From NCBI RefSeq assembly GCF_042663885.1, contig NZ_JBHSXV010000001.1: a stretch of DNA of 64,000 bases, one strand, 5' to 3'. The DNA is from Aquipuribacter hungaricus. Its GTDB lineage: Bacteria; Actinomycetota; Actinomycetes; Actinomycetales; JBBAYJ01. The first letter of the stretch is position 1. Every line of letters begins with the position of its first letter. The notes below the pieces were generated by a model that saw nothing but the letters and a program-made list of their open reading frames with translations, was not told where the DNA came from and did not search any database. The position numbers were made by a program, and so were the translations under genes. Shown here piece after piece: positions 51,664-60,192 of this stretch.

Positions 51664-53772
51664 GTGAGCGACGACAGCACGTCCACCGCGACGACCCCGG
51701 ACCAGCCGACGAGCCCCTTCGCCGACCTCGACGCGTTCCAGGCGCTGCCCCGTGCGGGCGGCCTGCTGCTGTCGGTCGACGGCACCCGGCTCGTCACCAG
51801 CCTGCAGACGCTCAACCCCGAGGCCAACCGCTTCGTCACCGCGCTGTGGGAGGTGGACCCGCAGGGGTCCCGCCCCGCGCGGCGGCTCACCCGCTCCGCC
51901 AAGGGCGAGCAGCTGGGCGCGTTCACCCCGGACGGCACGCTGCTGTTCACCTCCACCCGCCCGGACCCCGACGTCCCCGACGGCGACGACGCCTCCCGCG
52001 GTGCGCTGTGGGCGCTGCCCCCCGGCGGCGGCGAGGCCCGCGTGGTCGCCAGCCGGCCCGGCGGCCTCAGCGGGCTCGTCGTCGCCCGGGGGTCCGGCGA
52101 CGTCGTCGTCCTCAGCGACACCCTGCCCGGCTCCGGCGAGGACGGGGAGTCCGACGCCGAGCGCCGCAAGGCCCGCTCGGACGCCAAGGTCACGGCGATC
52201 CTCCACGAGCAGTACCCGGTCCGGTACTGGGACCACGACCTCGGGCCCGGCGGCCCCCGCCTGCTCACCGGCCGGCTCGACGCCGACGGGGACGCCGCCG
52301 CGGACGCCGACCTGGAGCTGCAGCAGGTGACCGGGCACACCGGCCACGCCCTGCACCACACCGTGCTCGACGTCACCGCCGACGGCCGCACCGCGGTCGC
52401 CACCTGGGAGGTCGTCGAGGGGCGGGCCAGCGCCCGGGCCGCGCTGGTCTCCGTCGACCTGGCCACCGGCGCCCGGCGCACCCTGCTGTCCCACGACGAG
52501 CACGAGTACGAGGAGCCGCGGGTCTCTCCGGACGGGACCCAGGTCGCCCTCCAGGTCTACGACCGCTCGACGCCGGACGACCCGGGCGCCTACCGGCTCG
52601 GGGTCGCCCCGCTGGGACGCCCGGGCGAGGACGGCGACGCCCCCGTCGAGGTGCGGCTCGTCGCGCCCGGCTGGGACCGCTGGTCCGGGCGGCCCACCTG
52701 GACCCCGGACGGCTCAGCGCTGCTGGTCACCGCCGACTCCGACGGCCGCGCCCCGGTGTTCCGCGTCGAGGTGGCCACGGGCGAGGTCACGCAGCTCACC
52801 GGTGACGACGCCGCCTACTCCGACGTCTGCGTGAGCCCCGACGGCGAGCACGTGTACGCGCTGCGCTCGACGGTCGCCGCGCCTCCGGCACCCGTCCGGG
52901 TCGACAGCCGGACCCCCCACCAGCACCCGACGGTGCTGCGCGGCCCCGTCCCGGAGCCCGTCGTGCCCGGCCGGGTCGAGGAGGTGACGGCGACCGCCGA
53001 GGACGGCACCCCGCTGCGGGCGTGGCTGTGCCTGCCCGACGACGCCTCCGCCGACGCGCCGGCACCGCTGCTGCTGTGGATCCACGGCGGCCCGCTGGGG
53101 TCGTGGAACGCGTGGAGCTGGCGCTGGAACCCGTGGCTGGCCGTGTCGCGCGGGTACGCGGTGCTGCTGCCGGACCCGGCCCTGTCCACCGGGTACGGGA
53201 AGGCCTTCGTCCAGCGCGGCTGGGGCCGCTGGGGCGACGCGCCGTACACCGACCTGCTCGCCGTCACCGACGTCACGGTGGCGCGGGACGACGTCGACGA
53301 GACCCGGACGGCGGCCATGGGCGGCAGCTTCGGCGGCTACATGGCCAACTGGGTAGGCGGGCACACGGACCGGTTCCGGGCGATCGTCACGCACGCGTCG
53401 CTGTGGGCGCTGGACCAGTTCGCCCCCACGACGGACTCGGCCCACTACTGGAGCCGCGAGATGAGCCCGGAGATGACCCAGACGCACTCGCCGCACCGCT
53501 CCGTCGAGCACTGGGTGACCCCGACCCTGGTCATCCACGGCGACAAGGACTACCGGGTGCCGATCGGCGAGGCGCTGCGGCTGTGGTGGGAGCTAGCGAG
53601 CAAGGACACCGCCGAGGACGGCACCCTGCCCCACAAGTTCCTGTACTTCCCCGACGAGAACCACTGGGTCCTCACGCCGAACCACTCGTCGCTCTGGTAC
53701 CGGACCGTGTTCGCGTTCCTCGCCCACCACGTGCTGGGCGAGGAGTGGGTGACCCCGGAGCTGCTCCGCTGA
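51664..53772 (+). CDS. S9-family serine peptidase (prolyl oligopeptidase/acylaminoacyl type)
   Basis: The protein has 702 residues from GTG 51664. Residues 30-430 form a beta-propeller (SPDGTQVALQVYD, SPDGEHVYAL). The C-terminal alpha/beta hydrolase has the oxyanion strand LLLWIHGGPLGSW, Ser555 in GGSFGGYM, Asp629 in HGDKDYRVP and His667 in ENHWVL. Cytoplasmic, as no signal peptide. It removes peptides or acyl-aminoacyl ends from short substrates. TTG 51652 is an alternative start; TTGTAT six bases before the GTG is the likely -10. The stop overlaps the next start by 1 nt. Confidence 0.92.
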   Translation: MSDDSTSTATTPDQPTSPFADLDAFQALPRAGGLLLSVDGTRLVTSLQTLNPEANRFVTALWEVDPQGSRPARRLTRSAKGEQLGAFTPDGTLLFTSTRPDPDVPDGDDASRGALWALPPGGGEARVVASRPGGLSGLVVARGSGDVVVLSDTLPGSGEDGESDAERRKARSDAKVTAILHEQYPVRYWDHDLGPGGPRLLTGRLDADGDAAADADLELQQVTGHTGHALHHTVLDVTADGRTAVATWEVVEGRASARAALVSVDLATGARRTLLSHDEHEYEEPRVSPDGTQVALQVYDRSTPDDPGAYRLGVAPLGRPGEDGDAPVEVRLVAPGWDRWSGRPTWTPDGSALLVTADSDGRAPVFRVEVATGEVTQLTGDDAAYSDVCVSPDGEHVYALRSTVAAPPAPVRVDSRTPHQHPTVLRGPVPEPVVPGRVEEVTATAEDGTPLRAWLCLPDDASADAPAPLLLWIHGGPLGSWNAWSWRWNPWLAVSRGYAVLLPDPALSTGYGKAFVQRGWGRWGDAPYTDLLAVTDVTVARDDVDETRTAAMGGSFGGYMANWVGGHTDRFRAIVTHASLWALDQFAPTTDSAHYWSREMSPEMTQTHSPHRSVEHWVTPTLVIHGDKDYRVPIGEALRLWWELASKDTAEDGTLPHKFLYFPDENHWVLTPNHSSLWYRTVFAFLAHHVLGEEWVTPELLR

Positions 53773-54431
53773 TGCCCGGCCCGGGGGAGCACGTGGACGG
53801 GGCTGCAGGACCGGTCGGGCAGGGACCGGCGGGCCTGCGGCCGGCGGGGAGCATCCTCGCGGTTGCCGGTGCCGTCTGGTGGGGCGTCGCCGCGGGGGCG
53901 GTGACGGGCGGGACGTCCGGCTCCCTCGGCTGGGTCTGGGTCCTGGCCGGCGTCGCGCTCGGGGCCGGCTTCCTCCTCCTGGCGCGGCGCCGCCTCGGCA
54001 GCGAGGGTGCCCAGGCGCTCATGGTGGCCAACAACCGGCTGTACGGGGCGGTCAACGTCGCCCAGGTGGTCGGCATCGTGGCCGTGGTGTCGCTGGCCGG
54101 CCGGGCCGGGGTGCCGCAGTGGATCCCGGTGGGGGTGACCGCGGTGTTCGCGGTGCACTTCCTGCCGTTCGCGCGGGCTTTCCGGTGGCGCGGCTACGCC
54201 TGGCTCGCCCTGGCCCTGCTGGCGGTGGCGGCCCTCGGCGCCGCGCTCGCCGCGTCCGGCCGGGACGGCATGCAGGTCCACGCCGTCGTCGGGCCGGCGG
54301 TGGCCGTCGTCCTGTGGGCGGGCGTGGTGGGCGCCGTCCGCAGCCGTCCGGCGCGGGCTCCCGCGACCGGCGACCGCGTGCCGACCGGGCCGGCCGCCCC
54401 CCGGCCCGACCGTGGCAGCCTGGGCGCATGA
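53772..54431 (+). CDS. Six-helix membrane protein of unknown function
   Basis: The protein has 219 residues; ATG 53772 overlaps the peptidase stop. Six hydrophobic helices follow a polar leader (SILAVAGAVWWGVAAGAVTG onward). A basic loop between helices 2 and 3 reads RRRLGSEGAQALMVANNRLYGAVN, and helix 4 is followed by FLPFARAFRWRGYAW. I do not recognise the family; it resembles small DUF-type membrane proteins found next to hydrolases. The C-terminus is Pro/Arg-rich. Its stop overlaps the Gfo/Idh/MocA start by 4 nt. Confidence 0.78.
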   Translation: MPGPGEHVDGAAGPVGQGPAGLRPAGSILAVAGAVWWGVAAGAVTGGTSGSLGWVWVLAGVALGAGFLLLARRRLGSEGAQALMVANNRLYGAVNVAQVVGIVAVVSLAGRAGVPQWIPVGVTAVFAVHFLPFARAFRWRGYAWLALALLAVAALGAALAASGRDGMQVHAVVGPAVAVVLWAGVVGAVRSRPARAPATGDRVPTGPAAPRPDRGSLGA

Positions 54432-55480
54432 CGGCCTCCCCGAGCACCCCCGCGTACGCCCCCGTCGTCGACCGGCCGGTCAGGTGGGGGGTCGTCGGGG
54501 CCGGCCGGATCGCCGCCAAGGTCATGGGTGACCTCGCCGGCATGCCCGGCGGCCGGCTCCACGCGGTCGCGTCCCGCTCGGCGGACCGGGCCCGCGCCTT
54601 CGCCGACGAGCACGGTGCCCCCGTCTCCTACGGCTCCTACGACGAGCTGCTCGCGGACCCGGACGTCGACGCGGTCTACCTGGCCACGCCCCACCGCCAG
54701 CACCACGCCGTCGCCCTCGCGGCGGTCGAGGCCGGCAAGCACCTGCTCGTGGAGAAGGCCTTCACCGTCACCCACGCGGGGGCCCAGCAGGTCGTCGACG
54801 CCGCCCGGGCCCGCGGGGTCTTCGTCATGGAGGCGATGTGGACCCGGTTCCAGCCGGCGGTGGGCCGGCTGCGCGAGCTCGTCGCCGACGGTGCCGTCGG
54901 CGAGGTCCGGTCCGTCCGGGCAGACCTGGGCCTGCGGGTGCCGTTCGACCCGTCCGACCGGCTGTGGGACCCCGCCCAGGGCGGCGGGGCGCTCCTGGAC
55001 CTGGGGGTCTACCCGGTCGCGTGGCTGCAGATGGTGCTGGGCGGGACGCCCGCCTCGCTCGAGGTGGCCGGTGCGACCGGGCCGAACGGCGTCGACGCGG
55101 AGTCGACCGTGCTGTGGCGCACCGAGGACGGCCGGCACGGCGTGGGCACGTGCTCGCTGCTGTCCCCGCTGCCCGGCCAGGCGGCCGTGTTCGGCACCGA
55201 GGGGTGGATCGAGGTGCCGCCGCGCTTCCACCACCCGGACCGCGTGGTGCTGCACCGGACCGGCGGGGGCCGCTCGGTGGAGACCAGCGAGGAGGTCGTG
55301 GCGCCGGCGACGGGGACCGGCTACTCCCACGAGCTCGACGAGGTGCACCGCTGCCTGGCCGCCGGCCTGACCGAGAGCCCGACCATGCCGCTGGACGACA
55401 CCCTCGCCGTCATGGCCGTGCTCGAGCAGGCGCTGCACGCCCTCGGTGTGCACCACGACGAGGACCCCGCCGCGATCTAG
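54428..55480 (+). CDS. Gfo/Idh/MocA-family oxidoreductase
   Basis: The protein has 350 residues from ATG 54428. The N-terminal NAD(P) fold reads WGVVGAGRIAAKVMGDL, followed by VYLATPHRQHHAVALAAVEAGKHLLVEKAF (signature EKAF with catalytic Lys). The C-terminal domain has GGGALLDLGVYPVAWL and GTEGWIEVP. This matches trans-1,2-dihydrobenzene-1,2-diol/glucose-fructose-type dehydrogenases acting on sugars or polyols. Expression is tied to the upstream two genes by overlapping starts. It ends in a hairpin. Confidence 0.9.
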   Translation: MTASPSTPAYAPVVDRPVRWGVVGAGRIAAKVMGDLAGMPGGRLHAVASRSADRARAFADEHGAPVSYGSYDELLADPDVDAVYLATPHRQHHAVALAAVEAGKHLLVEKAFTVTHAGAQQVVDAARARGVFVMEAMWTRFQPAVGRLRELVADGAVGEVRSVRADLGLRVPFDPSDRLWDPAQGGGALLDLGVYPVAWLQMVLGGTPASLEVAGATGPNGVDAESTVLWRTEDGRHGVGTCSLLSPLPGQAAVFGTEGWIEVPPRFHHPDRVVLHRTGGGRSVETSEEVVAPATGTGYSHELDEVHRCLAAGLTESPTMPLDDTLAVMAVLEQALHALGVHHDEDPAAI

Positions 55481-55496
55481 CCGCTGCGGGGTCCTC
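55460..55496. terminator. Hairpin spanning the stop codon
   Basis: GAGGACCCCGC (55460-55470) pairs perfectly with GCGGGGTCCTC (55486-55496), with a 15-nt loop that includes the TAG stop of the oxidoreductase. It also lies just past the end of the convergent DUF805 gene (55509). Confidence 0.65.
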
Positions 55497-55508
55497 GGGG
55501 CGGGGGCG

Positions 55509-56087
55509 TCAGCCCTGGGGCGGGGTGCCCTGGCGCGGGTCGTGGTCGCCGTACGGACCGGGCGCCTGCGGCGCCGCCCCGTAGCCGGGCTGCTGACCGT
55601 AGGGCTGCTGCTCGTAGCCCTGGGCGCCGGGCTGCTGGCCGTAGCCCTGCTGGCCGTACGCCTGCTGGCCGTAGCCCTGCTGGTCGTGGCCGACGGCGCC
55701 GTAGCCCGCGGCGGGGTCGACGCCCTTGGGGCTCGGGCCGTGCTCGGTGGTGGCGCGCACGGAGTCCTGGACGAAGAAGACGATGAGCACGATGGTGCCG
55801 ACCAGCGGGACCAGGCCGATGAGCATCCACCAGCCGCTGCGTCCGGTGTCGTGCAGGCGCCGGACGCCCACGGCGAGCGACGGGAGCAGCAGCGCGAGGG
55901 TGGCGAGGCCGCCGATGGGGCCGTTGCCGGTGCTGTCGGCGAGCCCCAGCAGGGCGTCCGCGGAGCCGGCTATGAGCGTGACCAGGAACGTGAAGAGGAC
56001 GAACCACCAGTACTCGGAGCGGCGGGCGCGGCCGCGGAAGCCGACGTACTGGCGCAGGGCGGACGAGACCGCCTGGGGGAACGACAC
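55509..56087 (-). CDS. DUF805 membrane protein with Gly/Tyr/Gln-rich tail
   Basis: The protein has 192 residues from ATG 56087, with AAAGGTCC upstream. DUF805: FRGRARRSEYWWFVLF, four helices and VRRLHDTGRSGWWMLIGLVPLVG, ending VDPAAGYG. The tail (about 140-192) repeats GYGQQ/YGQQ units. Family function unknown; usually membrane-bound. The paralogue next door has a different repeat type, so the two likely arose by duplication. The 72-bp gap to it has no clear terminator, so they may be cotranscribed. Confidence 0.88.
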   Translation of the reverse strand: MSFPQAVSSALRQYVGFRGRARRSEYWWFVLFTFLVTLIAGSADALLGLADSTGNGPIGGLATLALLLPSLAVGVRRLHDTGRSGWWMLIGLVPLVGTIVLIVFFVQDSVRATTEHGPSPKGVDPAAGYGAVGHDQQGYGQQAYGQQGYGQQPGAQGYEQQPYGQQPGYGAAPQAPGPYGDHDPRQGTPPQG

Positions 56088-56159
56088 GGGAGGACCTTTC
56101 GTCGGAGGACGCGGACCGGGAGGGTGGGGGCGGGGCTGTGCGGGACCAGGCCGGGCGGG

Positions 56160-56714
56160 TCAGGCCGGACCGTACGGCTGCGGGGCCTGGGGGCCGGGGC
56201 CGCCGTAGCCAGGGCCGCCGCCGTAGCCAGGGCCGCCGCCGTAGCTCGGACCGCCGCCGTAGCCGGGAGCGCCGCCGTAGCCCTGACCGCCGTAGGCCCG
56301 TGCGTCGTCGACACCCTTGGGGTTCGGGCCGTGCTGGTTCGGGCCCGGGGTCGAGTCCTGGCAGGCGAGCACGATGAGGACGATCGACCCGAACGGCACG
56401 AGCGTCACCAGGTACCACCAGCCCGACCTGCCGGTGTCGTGCAGCCGCCGGACGGCGACAGCGACCGTCGGGACGAGCAGCGCCAGCTGCAGCAGGACCA
56501 TGACGCCGACGAGCAGCAGGGCGACGGTCGGCGGTTCCTCCGCGTCCGGGTTGCTCGCCAGCGTCGCGACGACGATGACGATGGCCAGCACGTAGGGCGC
56601 GCTGATGATGAGCCCCTGAGCCAGCTGCCACCACCAGAACTCGGAGCGGCGCGCGCGCCCGGAGAACGTGGCGTACCTGCTGAGGACGGTGCGGACAGCG
56701 GTGCCGAACGACAT
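56160..56714 (-). CDS. DUF805 membrane protein with GYGG repeats
   Basis: The protein has 184 residues from ATG 56714. FSGRARRSEFWWWQLAQ and VRRLHDTGRSGWWYLVTLVP place it in DUF805 beside its neighbour. The C-terminal 45 residues are a low-complexity YGGGPGYGG-type repeat, preceded by CQDSTPGPNQHGPNPKGVD, matching the equivalent DSVRATTEHGPSPKGVD of the paralogue. Role unknown. Confidence 0.88.
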   Translation of the reverse strand: MSFGTAVRTVLSRYATFSGRARRSEFWWWQLAQGLIISAPYVLAIVIVVATLASNPDAEEPPTVALLLVGVMVLLQLALLVPTVAVAVRRLHDTGRSGWWYLVTLVPFGSIVLIVLACQDSTPGPNQHGPNPKGVDDARAYGGQGYGGAPGYGGGPSYGGGPGYGGGPGYGGPGPQAPQPYGPA

Positions 56715-56883
56715 GCGTGTGTCTTCTCTCGGTGGGAGCGGGGGGTCCTGGGCGATCAGACCAGACCCGCCCCCGCCGCCGCAGCCGGACGCCCGAGGTT
56801 GGTCGCACCGGGTGACGACAGAGGGCGGGGCCACCGGGACCTGTCGGTCGCGCGGTGACCCCGCCCCCGGGGGACGTCGGTGC

Positions 56884-57462
56884 TCAGGCCTTGACGAGCG
56901 AGATGTCGAAGTCGAGCTTGATCTTCTCGCTGACGAGGACGCCACCGGTCTCCAGGGCGGCGTTCCAGGTGAGGCCCCAGTCCTTGCGGTTGACGACGGC
57001 CTTGCCCTCGAAGCCGGCGCGGAAGTTGCCGAACGGGTCCTTGGCGGAGCCGTCGAAGGTGAGCTCGACGCGGACCGGCTTGGTGGTGTCGCGGATGGTG
57101 AGGTCGCCGACGAGGGTGAACGTGCCGGCGGCCTGGTCGACGTCCTCGACGGAGGTGGAGGTGAAGGTCCACGTCGGGTAGTTCTCGACGTCGAAGAAGT
57201 CGCCGGAGCGCAGGTGGCCGTCACGGTCGGCGGAGCCGGTCGTCACGCTGGCGACGTCGATGGTGACGTCGGCGCGCGAGGCGGCGGGGTCCGCGGCGTC
57301 GACGACGACCGTGCCCTCGAAGGCGCCGAAGCTGCCCTTGACGTTGGTGACCATCGCGTGGCGGGTCGTGAAGCCGAGCCGGCTGTGCGAGGCGTCGATG
57401 GTGTACGTGCCGGACAGGTCGGCGATGGCCTCGGACGGGGCCTTGTCGAAGACGGTGCTCAT
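56884..57462 (-). CDS. YceI-family lipid-binding protein
   Basis: The protein has 192 residues; ATG 57462 follows GGAGGA. It has the lipocalin-like beta barrel of YceI: GTYTIDASHSRLGFTTRHAMVTNVKGSFG, SGDFFDVENYPTWTFTSTSVE, VGDLTIRDTTKPVRVELTFDG and RKDWGLTWNAALETGGVLVSEKI. No signal peptide is seen, so it is cytoplasmic, unlike E. coli YceI. It binds polyisoprenoid or similar lipids. The palindrome at 57509-57522 overlaps its promoter region. Confidence 0.93.
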   Translation of the reverse strand: MSTVFDKAPSEAIADLSGTYTIDASHSRLGFTTRHAMVTNVKGSFGAFEGTVVVDAADPAASRADVTIDVASVTTGSADRDGHLRSGDFFDVENYPTWTFTSTSVEDVDQAAGTFTLVGDLTIRDTTKPVRVELTFDGSAKDPFGNFRAGFEGKAVVNRKDWGLTWNAALETGGVLVSEKIKLDFDISLVKA

Positions 57463-57508
57463 GGGTCCTCCGGGATGCTGTGCAGGGTGGGTGGTGCGGG
57501 TCTGAACA

Positions 57509-57522
57509 CTTGAACCGTCAAG
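57509..57522. promoter_or_regulatory. CTTGA-N4-TCAAG palindrome upstream of yceI
   Basis: An inverted repeat CTTGAACCGTCAAG lies 47 bp before the yceI start, between yceI and the divergent transporter. Similar TTGA/TCAA palindromes are bound by MarR-type regulators. On the minus strand it contains TTGACG, a possible -35. The regulator is not identified. Confidence 0.45.
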
Positions 57523-57588
57523 CACGATGACCTATTCCATGGCGTGGACGCAAGTCCCCCGGCGGGTCGGCACCCGGTCGGACCCGGT

Positions 57589-57594
57589 TAGCGT
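57589..57594 (+). promoter_or_regulatory. Candidate -10, leaderless start at 57601
   Basis: TAGCGT lies six bases before GTG 57601; no Shine-Dalgarno precedes the start. Confidence 0.45.
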
Positions 57595-57600
57595 CGTGGG

Positions 57601-58359
57601 GTGACGTGGCTCGGGGACCTCGGTGCCGACCCCGCCGCCCTGGCCGTGTGCAGCCTCGTCGTGGTCCTCGGCGCCCTGGTCCAGGGCGTCCTCGGCTTCG
57701 GCCTGGCCCTGCTGGCGGTGCCCGTCCTCGCGTGGGTCGCGCCGCAGACCGTGCCCGTCGGCGTGCTGGTCGTCGTCCTGCCGCTGGTGCTCGTGTCCGC
57801 GCTGCGCGAGCGGGCCCACCTGGACCTGCGCGGCGTGGGATGGGCGCTCGTCGGCCGGGTGCCGGGCGGGGCGGTGGGGGCGCTGGCAGTGCAGGCGCTG
57901 CCCGTGCGCGGGCTCCAGCTGCTGGTCGCCGGCACGGTCGGGGCGGCCGTGCTCGCCGCCATGGTCGCCGACTCCCGCCCGGCGCGGCCGCGGCCGGTCC
58001 GCCGCACCACCCTCGCCCTGGCGGGGGCCCTCAGCGGGCTCGGCGGCACCACCTCCGGCATCGGCGGCCCGCCCATGGCGGTCGCGTTCCGAAACAGCGG
58101 CGGGCCGGCGATCCGCTCCACCCTGGCGACGTTCTTCCTGCTCGGGGCCCTGCTGAGCATCGGCTCGCTCGCCCTGGTCGGCGAGGTGTCGCCCGAGCGG
58201 CTGGGTGCCGGCCTGGTCCTGCTGCCGGCGGTCGGGGTCGGCTACCTGCTCAGCGGGCTGCTGCGTCCCCGGGTCCGGCCAGAGGTCCTGCGGGTCGCGG
58301 TGCTCGCGGTGTCCGGCGTGGCGGCCGTCGCGCTGCTGGCCGAGGCGCTGCTCGGTTGA
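57601..58359 (+). CDS. TSUP family transporter (TauE/SafE-type)
   Basis: The protein has 252 residues, about eight helices. The two-repeat structure is seen in GALVQGVLGFGLALLAVPVLAWV and AGALSGLGGTTSGIGGPPMAV, the latter matching the G-x-x-S-G-x-x-G-x-PP signature. TSUP proteins move sulfite, sulfoacetate or similar organosulfur anions. No sulfur gene lies nearby to narrow the substrate. Confidence 0.88.
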   Translation: MTWLGDLGADPAALAVCSLVVVLGALVQGVLGFGLALLAVPVLAWVAPQTVPVGVLVVVLPLVLVSALRERAHLDLRGVGWALVGRVPGGAVGALAVQALPVRGLQLLVAGTVGAAVLAAMVADSRPARPRPVRRTTLALAGALSGLGGTTSGIGGPPMAVAFRNSGGPAIRSTLATFFLLGALLSIGSLALVGEVSPERLGAGLVLLPAVGVGYLLSGLLRPRVRPEVLRVAVLAVSGVAAVALLAEALLG

Positions 58360-58516
58360 GCCGGGGTCGGTCCCGGGGCCCACGCAGGACGCGCCGCAGG
58401 CGCCGGACCCGGTCCGCGCCGGCCGGGGGGTTCGCCGCCCGCCCGGTGGGTAGCCCTGCCGGGACGGGCCCGCCGGCACGTCGTCGGACGAGCAGGAGCA
58501 CCAGGGGAGGGCAGCC

Positions 58517-59272
58517 GTGACCGGGTGGCTCGAGGCAGGTCTGTGGGGGCTCCTGGGCGGCGGCGCCCTGGTGGTCGGCGCAGCCGTGGCCTGGTGGGTG
58601 CAGGTGCCCCGGACCGTGGTCGCGGCCGTCATGGCGTTCGGGGCAGGGGTGCTGGTCAGCGCGCTCGCCTTCGACCTGGTGCTCGAGGCGGTCGAGGGCG
58701 GCGGCCTGCTGGTCACCGTGGCCGGCTTCCTGGCCGGGGCGGTCGCCTACGTCGCGGCGAACGCGGCGCTCGCGCGCCGGGGAGCCCAGCACCGCAAGCG
58801 GTCGGGCGGGCAGCAGTCCGGTGAGGCCGAGCAGCCCGGCAGCGGCGGGGCGATCGCGGTCGGCGCCCTGCTCGACGGCGTCCCGGAGTCGGTCGTGCTG
58901 GGCGCCAGCCTGCTCGGGGGCGGCGGCGTGAGCGCGTCGGTGGTGGCGGCCGTCGTCATCTCGAACCTGCCCGAAGGCCTGTCGAGCGCCGCCGGGATGA
59001 AGGCCGCGGGCCGCAGCGCCGGCTACGTCTTCGGCGTGTGGGGCGGCATCGCCGCGGCCAGCGCGGTCGCGGCCGCGGTCGGCTACCTCGCCCTGGACGG
59101 CGCGGGCGCCGGGACGACCGCGGCCATCACCGCGCTGGCCGCGGGGGCGATCCTCACGATGCTCGCCGACACGATGATCCCCGAGGCGTTCGAGCGGACC
59201 CAGCTGTTCACCGGGCTCATCACCGCGGTCGGCTTCCTCACCGCGTTCGCCGTCAGCCGCGCCGGCGGCTAG
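58517..59272 (+). CDS. ZIP-like membrane transporter, non-canonical metal site
   Basis: The protein has 251 residues from GTG 58517; AGGGGAGGG is upstream. Eight helices. The TM4/TM5 pair reads LLDGVPESVVLGAS and ISNLPEGLSSAAG: the ZIP-type N-x-PEG layout is kept, but the metal-binding His residues of typical ZIP/ZupT (HNxPEG, HxxPEG) are replaced by Asp and Ser. The loop between helices 3 and 4 is Gln/Ser-rich rather than His-rich. It may move another cation or be a non-transporting relative. The 157-bp gap upstream holds no recognised operator. Confidence 0.75.
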   Translation: MTGWLEAGLWGLLGGGALVVGAAVAWWVQVPRTVVAAVMAFGAGVLVSALAFDLVLEAVEGGGLLVTVAGFLAGAVAYVAANAALARRGAQHRKRSGGQQSGEAEQPGSGGAIAVGALLDGVPESVVLGASLLGGGGVSASVVAAVVISNLPEGLSSAAGMKAAGRSAGYVFGVWGGIAAASAVAAAVGYLALDGAGAGTTAAITALAAGAILTMLADTMIPEAFERTQLFTGLITAVGFLTAFAVSRAGG

Positions 59273-59281
59273 GCCCGCCGG
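59262..59281. terminator. Short hairpin at convergent gene ends
   Basis: CCGGCGG (59262-59268) and CCGCCGG (59275-59281) form a 7-bp stem around the ZIP-like stop codon, next to the end of the leftward permease (59287). Confidence 0.45.
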
Positions 59282-59286
59282 GGTGC

Positions 59287-60192
59287 TCAGCCCTTCTCGG
59301 CCCCCGCCGTGCCGCCCCGGACGAAGTAGCGCTGGAAGAAGACGAACACCAGCGCGACGGGGATGGTCATGACCAGGGCCGCGGCCATGGAGATGGGGTA
59401 CTGGTTGCCCGAGCCGAGCTGGCCGCTGACCAGCGAGGCGACGCCCTTGGTGAGGGTGGCGAGGTCCGGGTCGTTGCTGGCGACGATGAAGTGCGGCAGC
59501 TCGTTCCACGACCCCTGGAACGACAGGATCGTGATGGTGATGAGCGCCGGGCGGGCCATGGGGAGCACGACCGACCAGAAGATCCTGAACGTGCCGGCCC
59601 CGTCGATCCGGGCGGCCTCCTCGACCGAGGCCGGGACCGACTCGAAGAACTGCTTCATGATGAACACGCCCGCGGCGTCCACCAGCAGCGGGACGACGAG
59701 CGCGGGGTAGGTGTTGTACATCCCGAGCTGGTTGAGGACGAGGAACTTCGGGATGAGCAGGATGATCCCCGGCACCGCGAGGACGGCGAGCACCGCGGAG
59801 AACACGGCCTCGCGGCCCCGGAACCGGATCCGGGCCAGCGCGTAGCCCGCCAGGGAGTTGAAGAACACCCGGCCGGCGGTGACGACCAGCGTGACGACCA
59901 CGGAGTTGGCGAACCACAGCGGGAAGCGCGTCTCGGTGAGCCGCTGGAACGCCGCCGTGGTGAACGGGTCGGCCACCAGCGACAGCGGGTCGCGGGTGGC
60001 CGCCGCGGGCTCCTTGAACGACGTCGCCACCTGGATGAGGAACGGGTAGAGGTAGACCACCGAGAAGACGACGAGCACGGCGTAGCCGAGGAACAGCACG
60101 AGCAGCGCCCGGTTGCCGGGGCCGCGACGCCGGGTCGCGGGACGGCCCGCAGCCGGGGCGGGGCGCGCGGGGGACGTGGTGGCGGTGCTCAT
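59287..60192 (-). CDS. Carbohydrate ABC transporter permease (MalG type)
   Basis: The protein has 301 residues; ATG 60192 overlaps the other permease's stop by 4 nt. Six helices, with the EAA loop EEAARIDGAGTFRIFWSVVLPMARPALITI contacting the ATPase. The leader (MSTATTSPARPAPAA) is polar. It works with the MalF-type permease and the lipoprotein to import a sugar. The operon lacks an ATPase gene; in actinobacteria a shared MsiK-type ATPase usually serves such importers. Confidence 0.93.
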   Translation of the reverse strand: MSTATTSPARPAPAAGRPATRRRGPGNRALLVLFLGYAVLVVFSVVYLYPFLIQVATSFKEPAAATRDPLSLVADPFTTAAFQRLTETRFPLWFANSVVVTLVVTAGRVFFNSLAGYALARIRFRGREAVFSAVLAVLAVPGIILLIPKFLVLNQLGMYNTYPALVVPLLVDAAGVFIMKQFFESVPASVEEAARIDGAGTFRIFWSVVLPMARPALITITILSFQGSWNELPHFIVASNDPDLATLTKGVASLVSGQLGSGNQYPISMAAALVMTIPVALVFVFFQRYFVRGGTAGAEKG

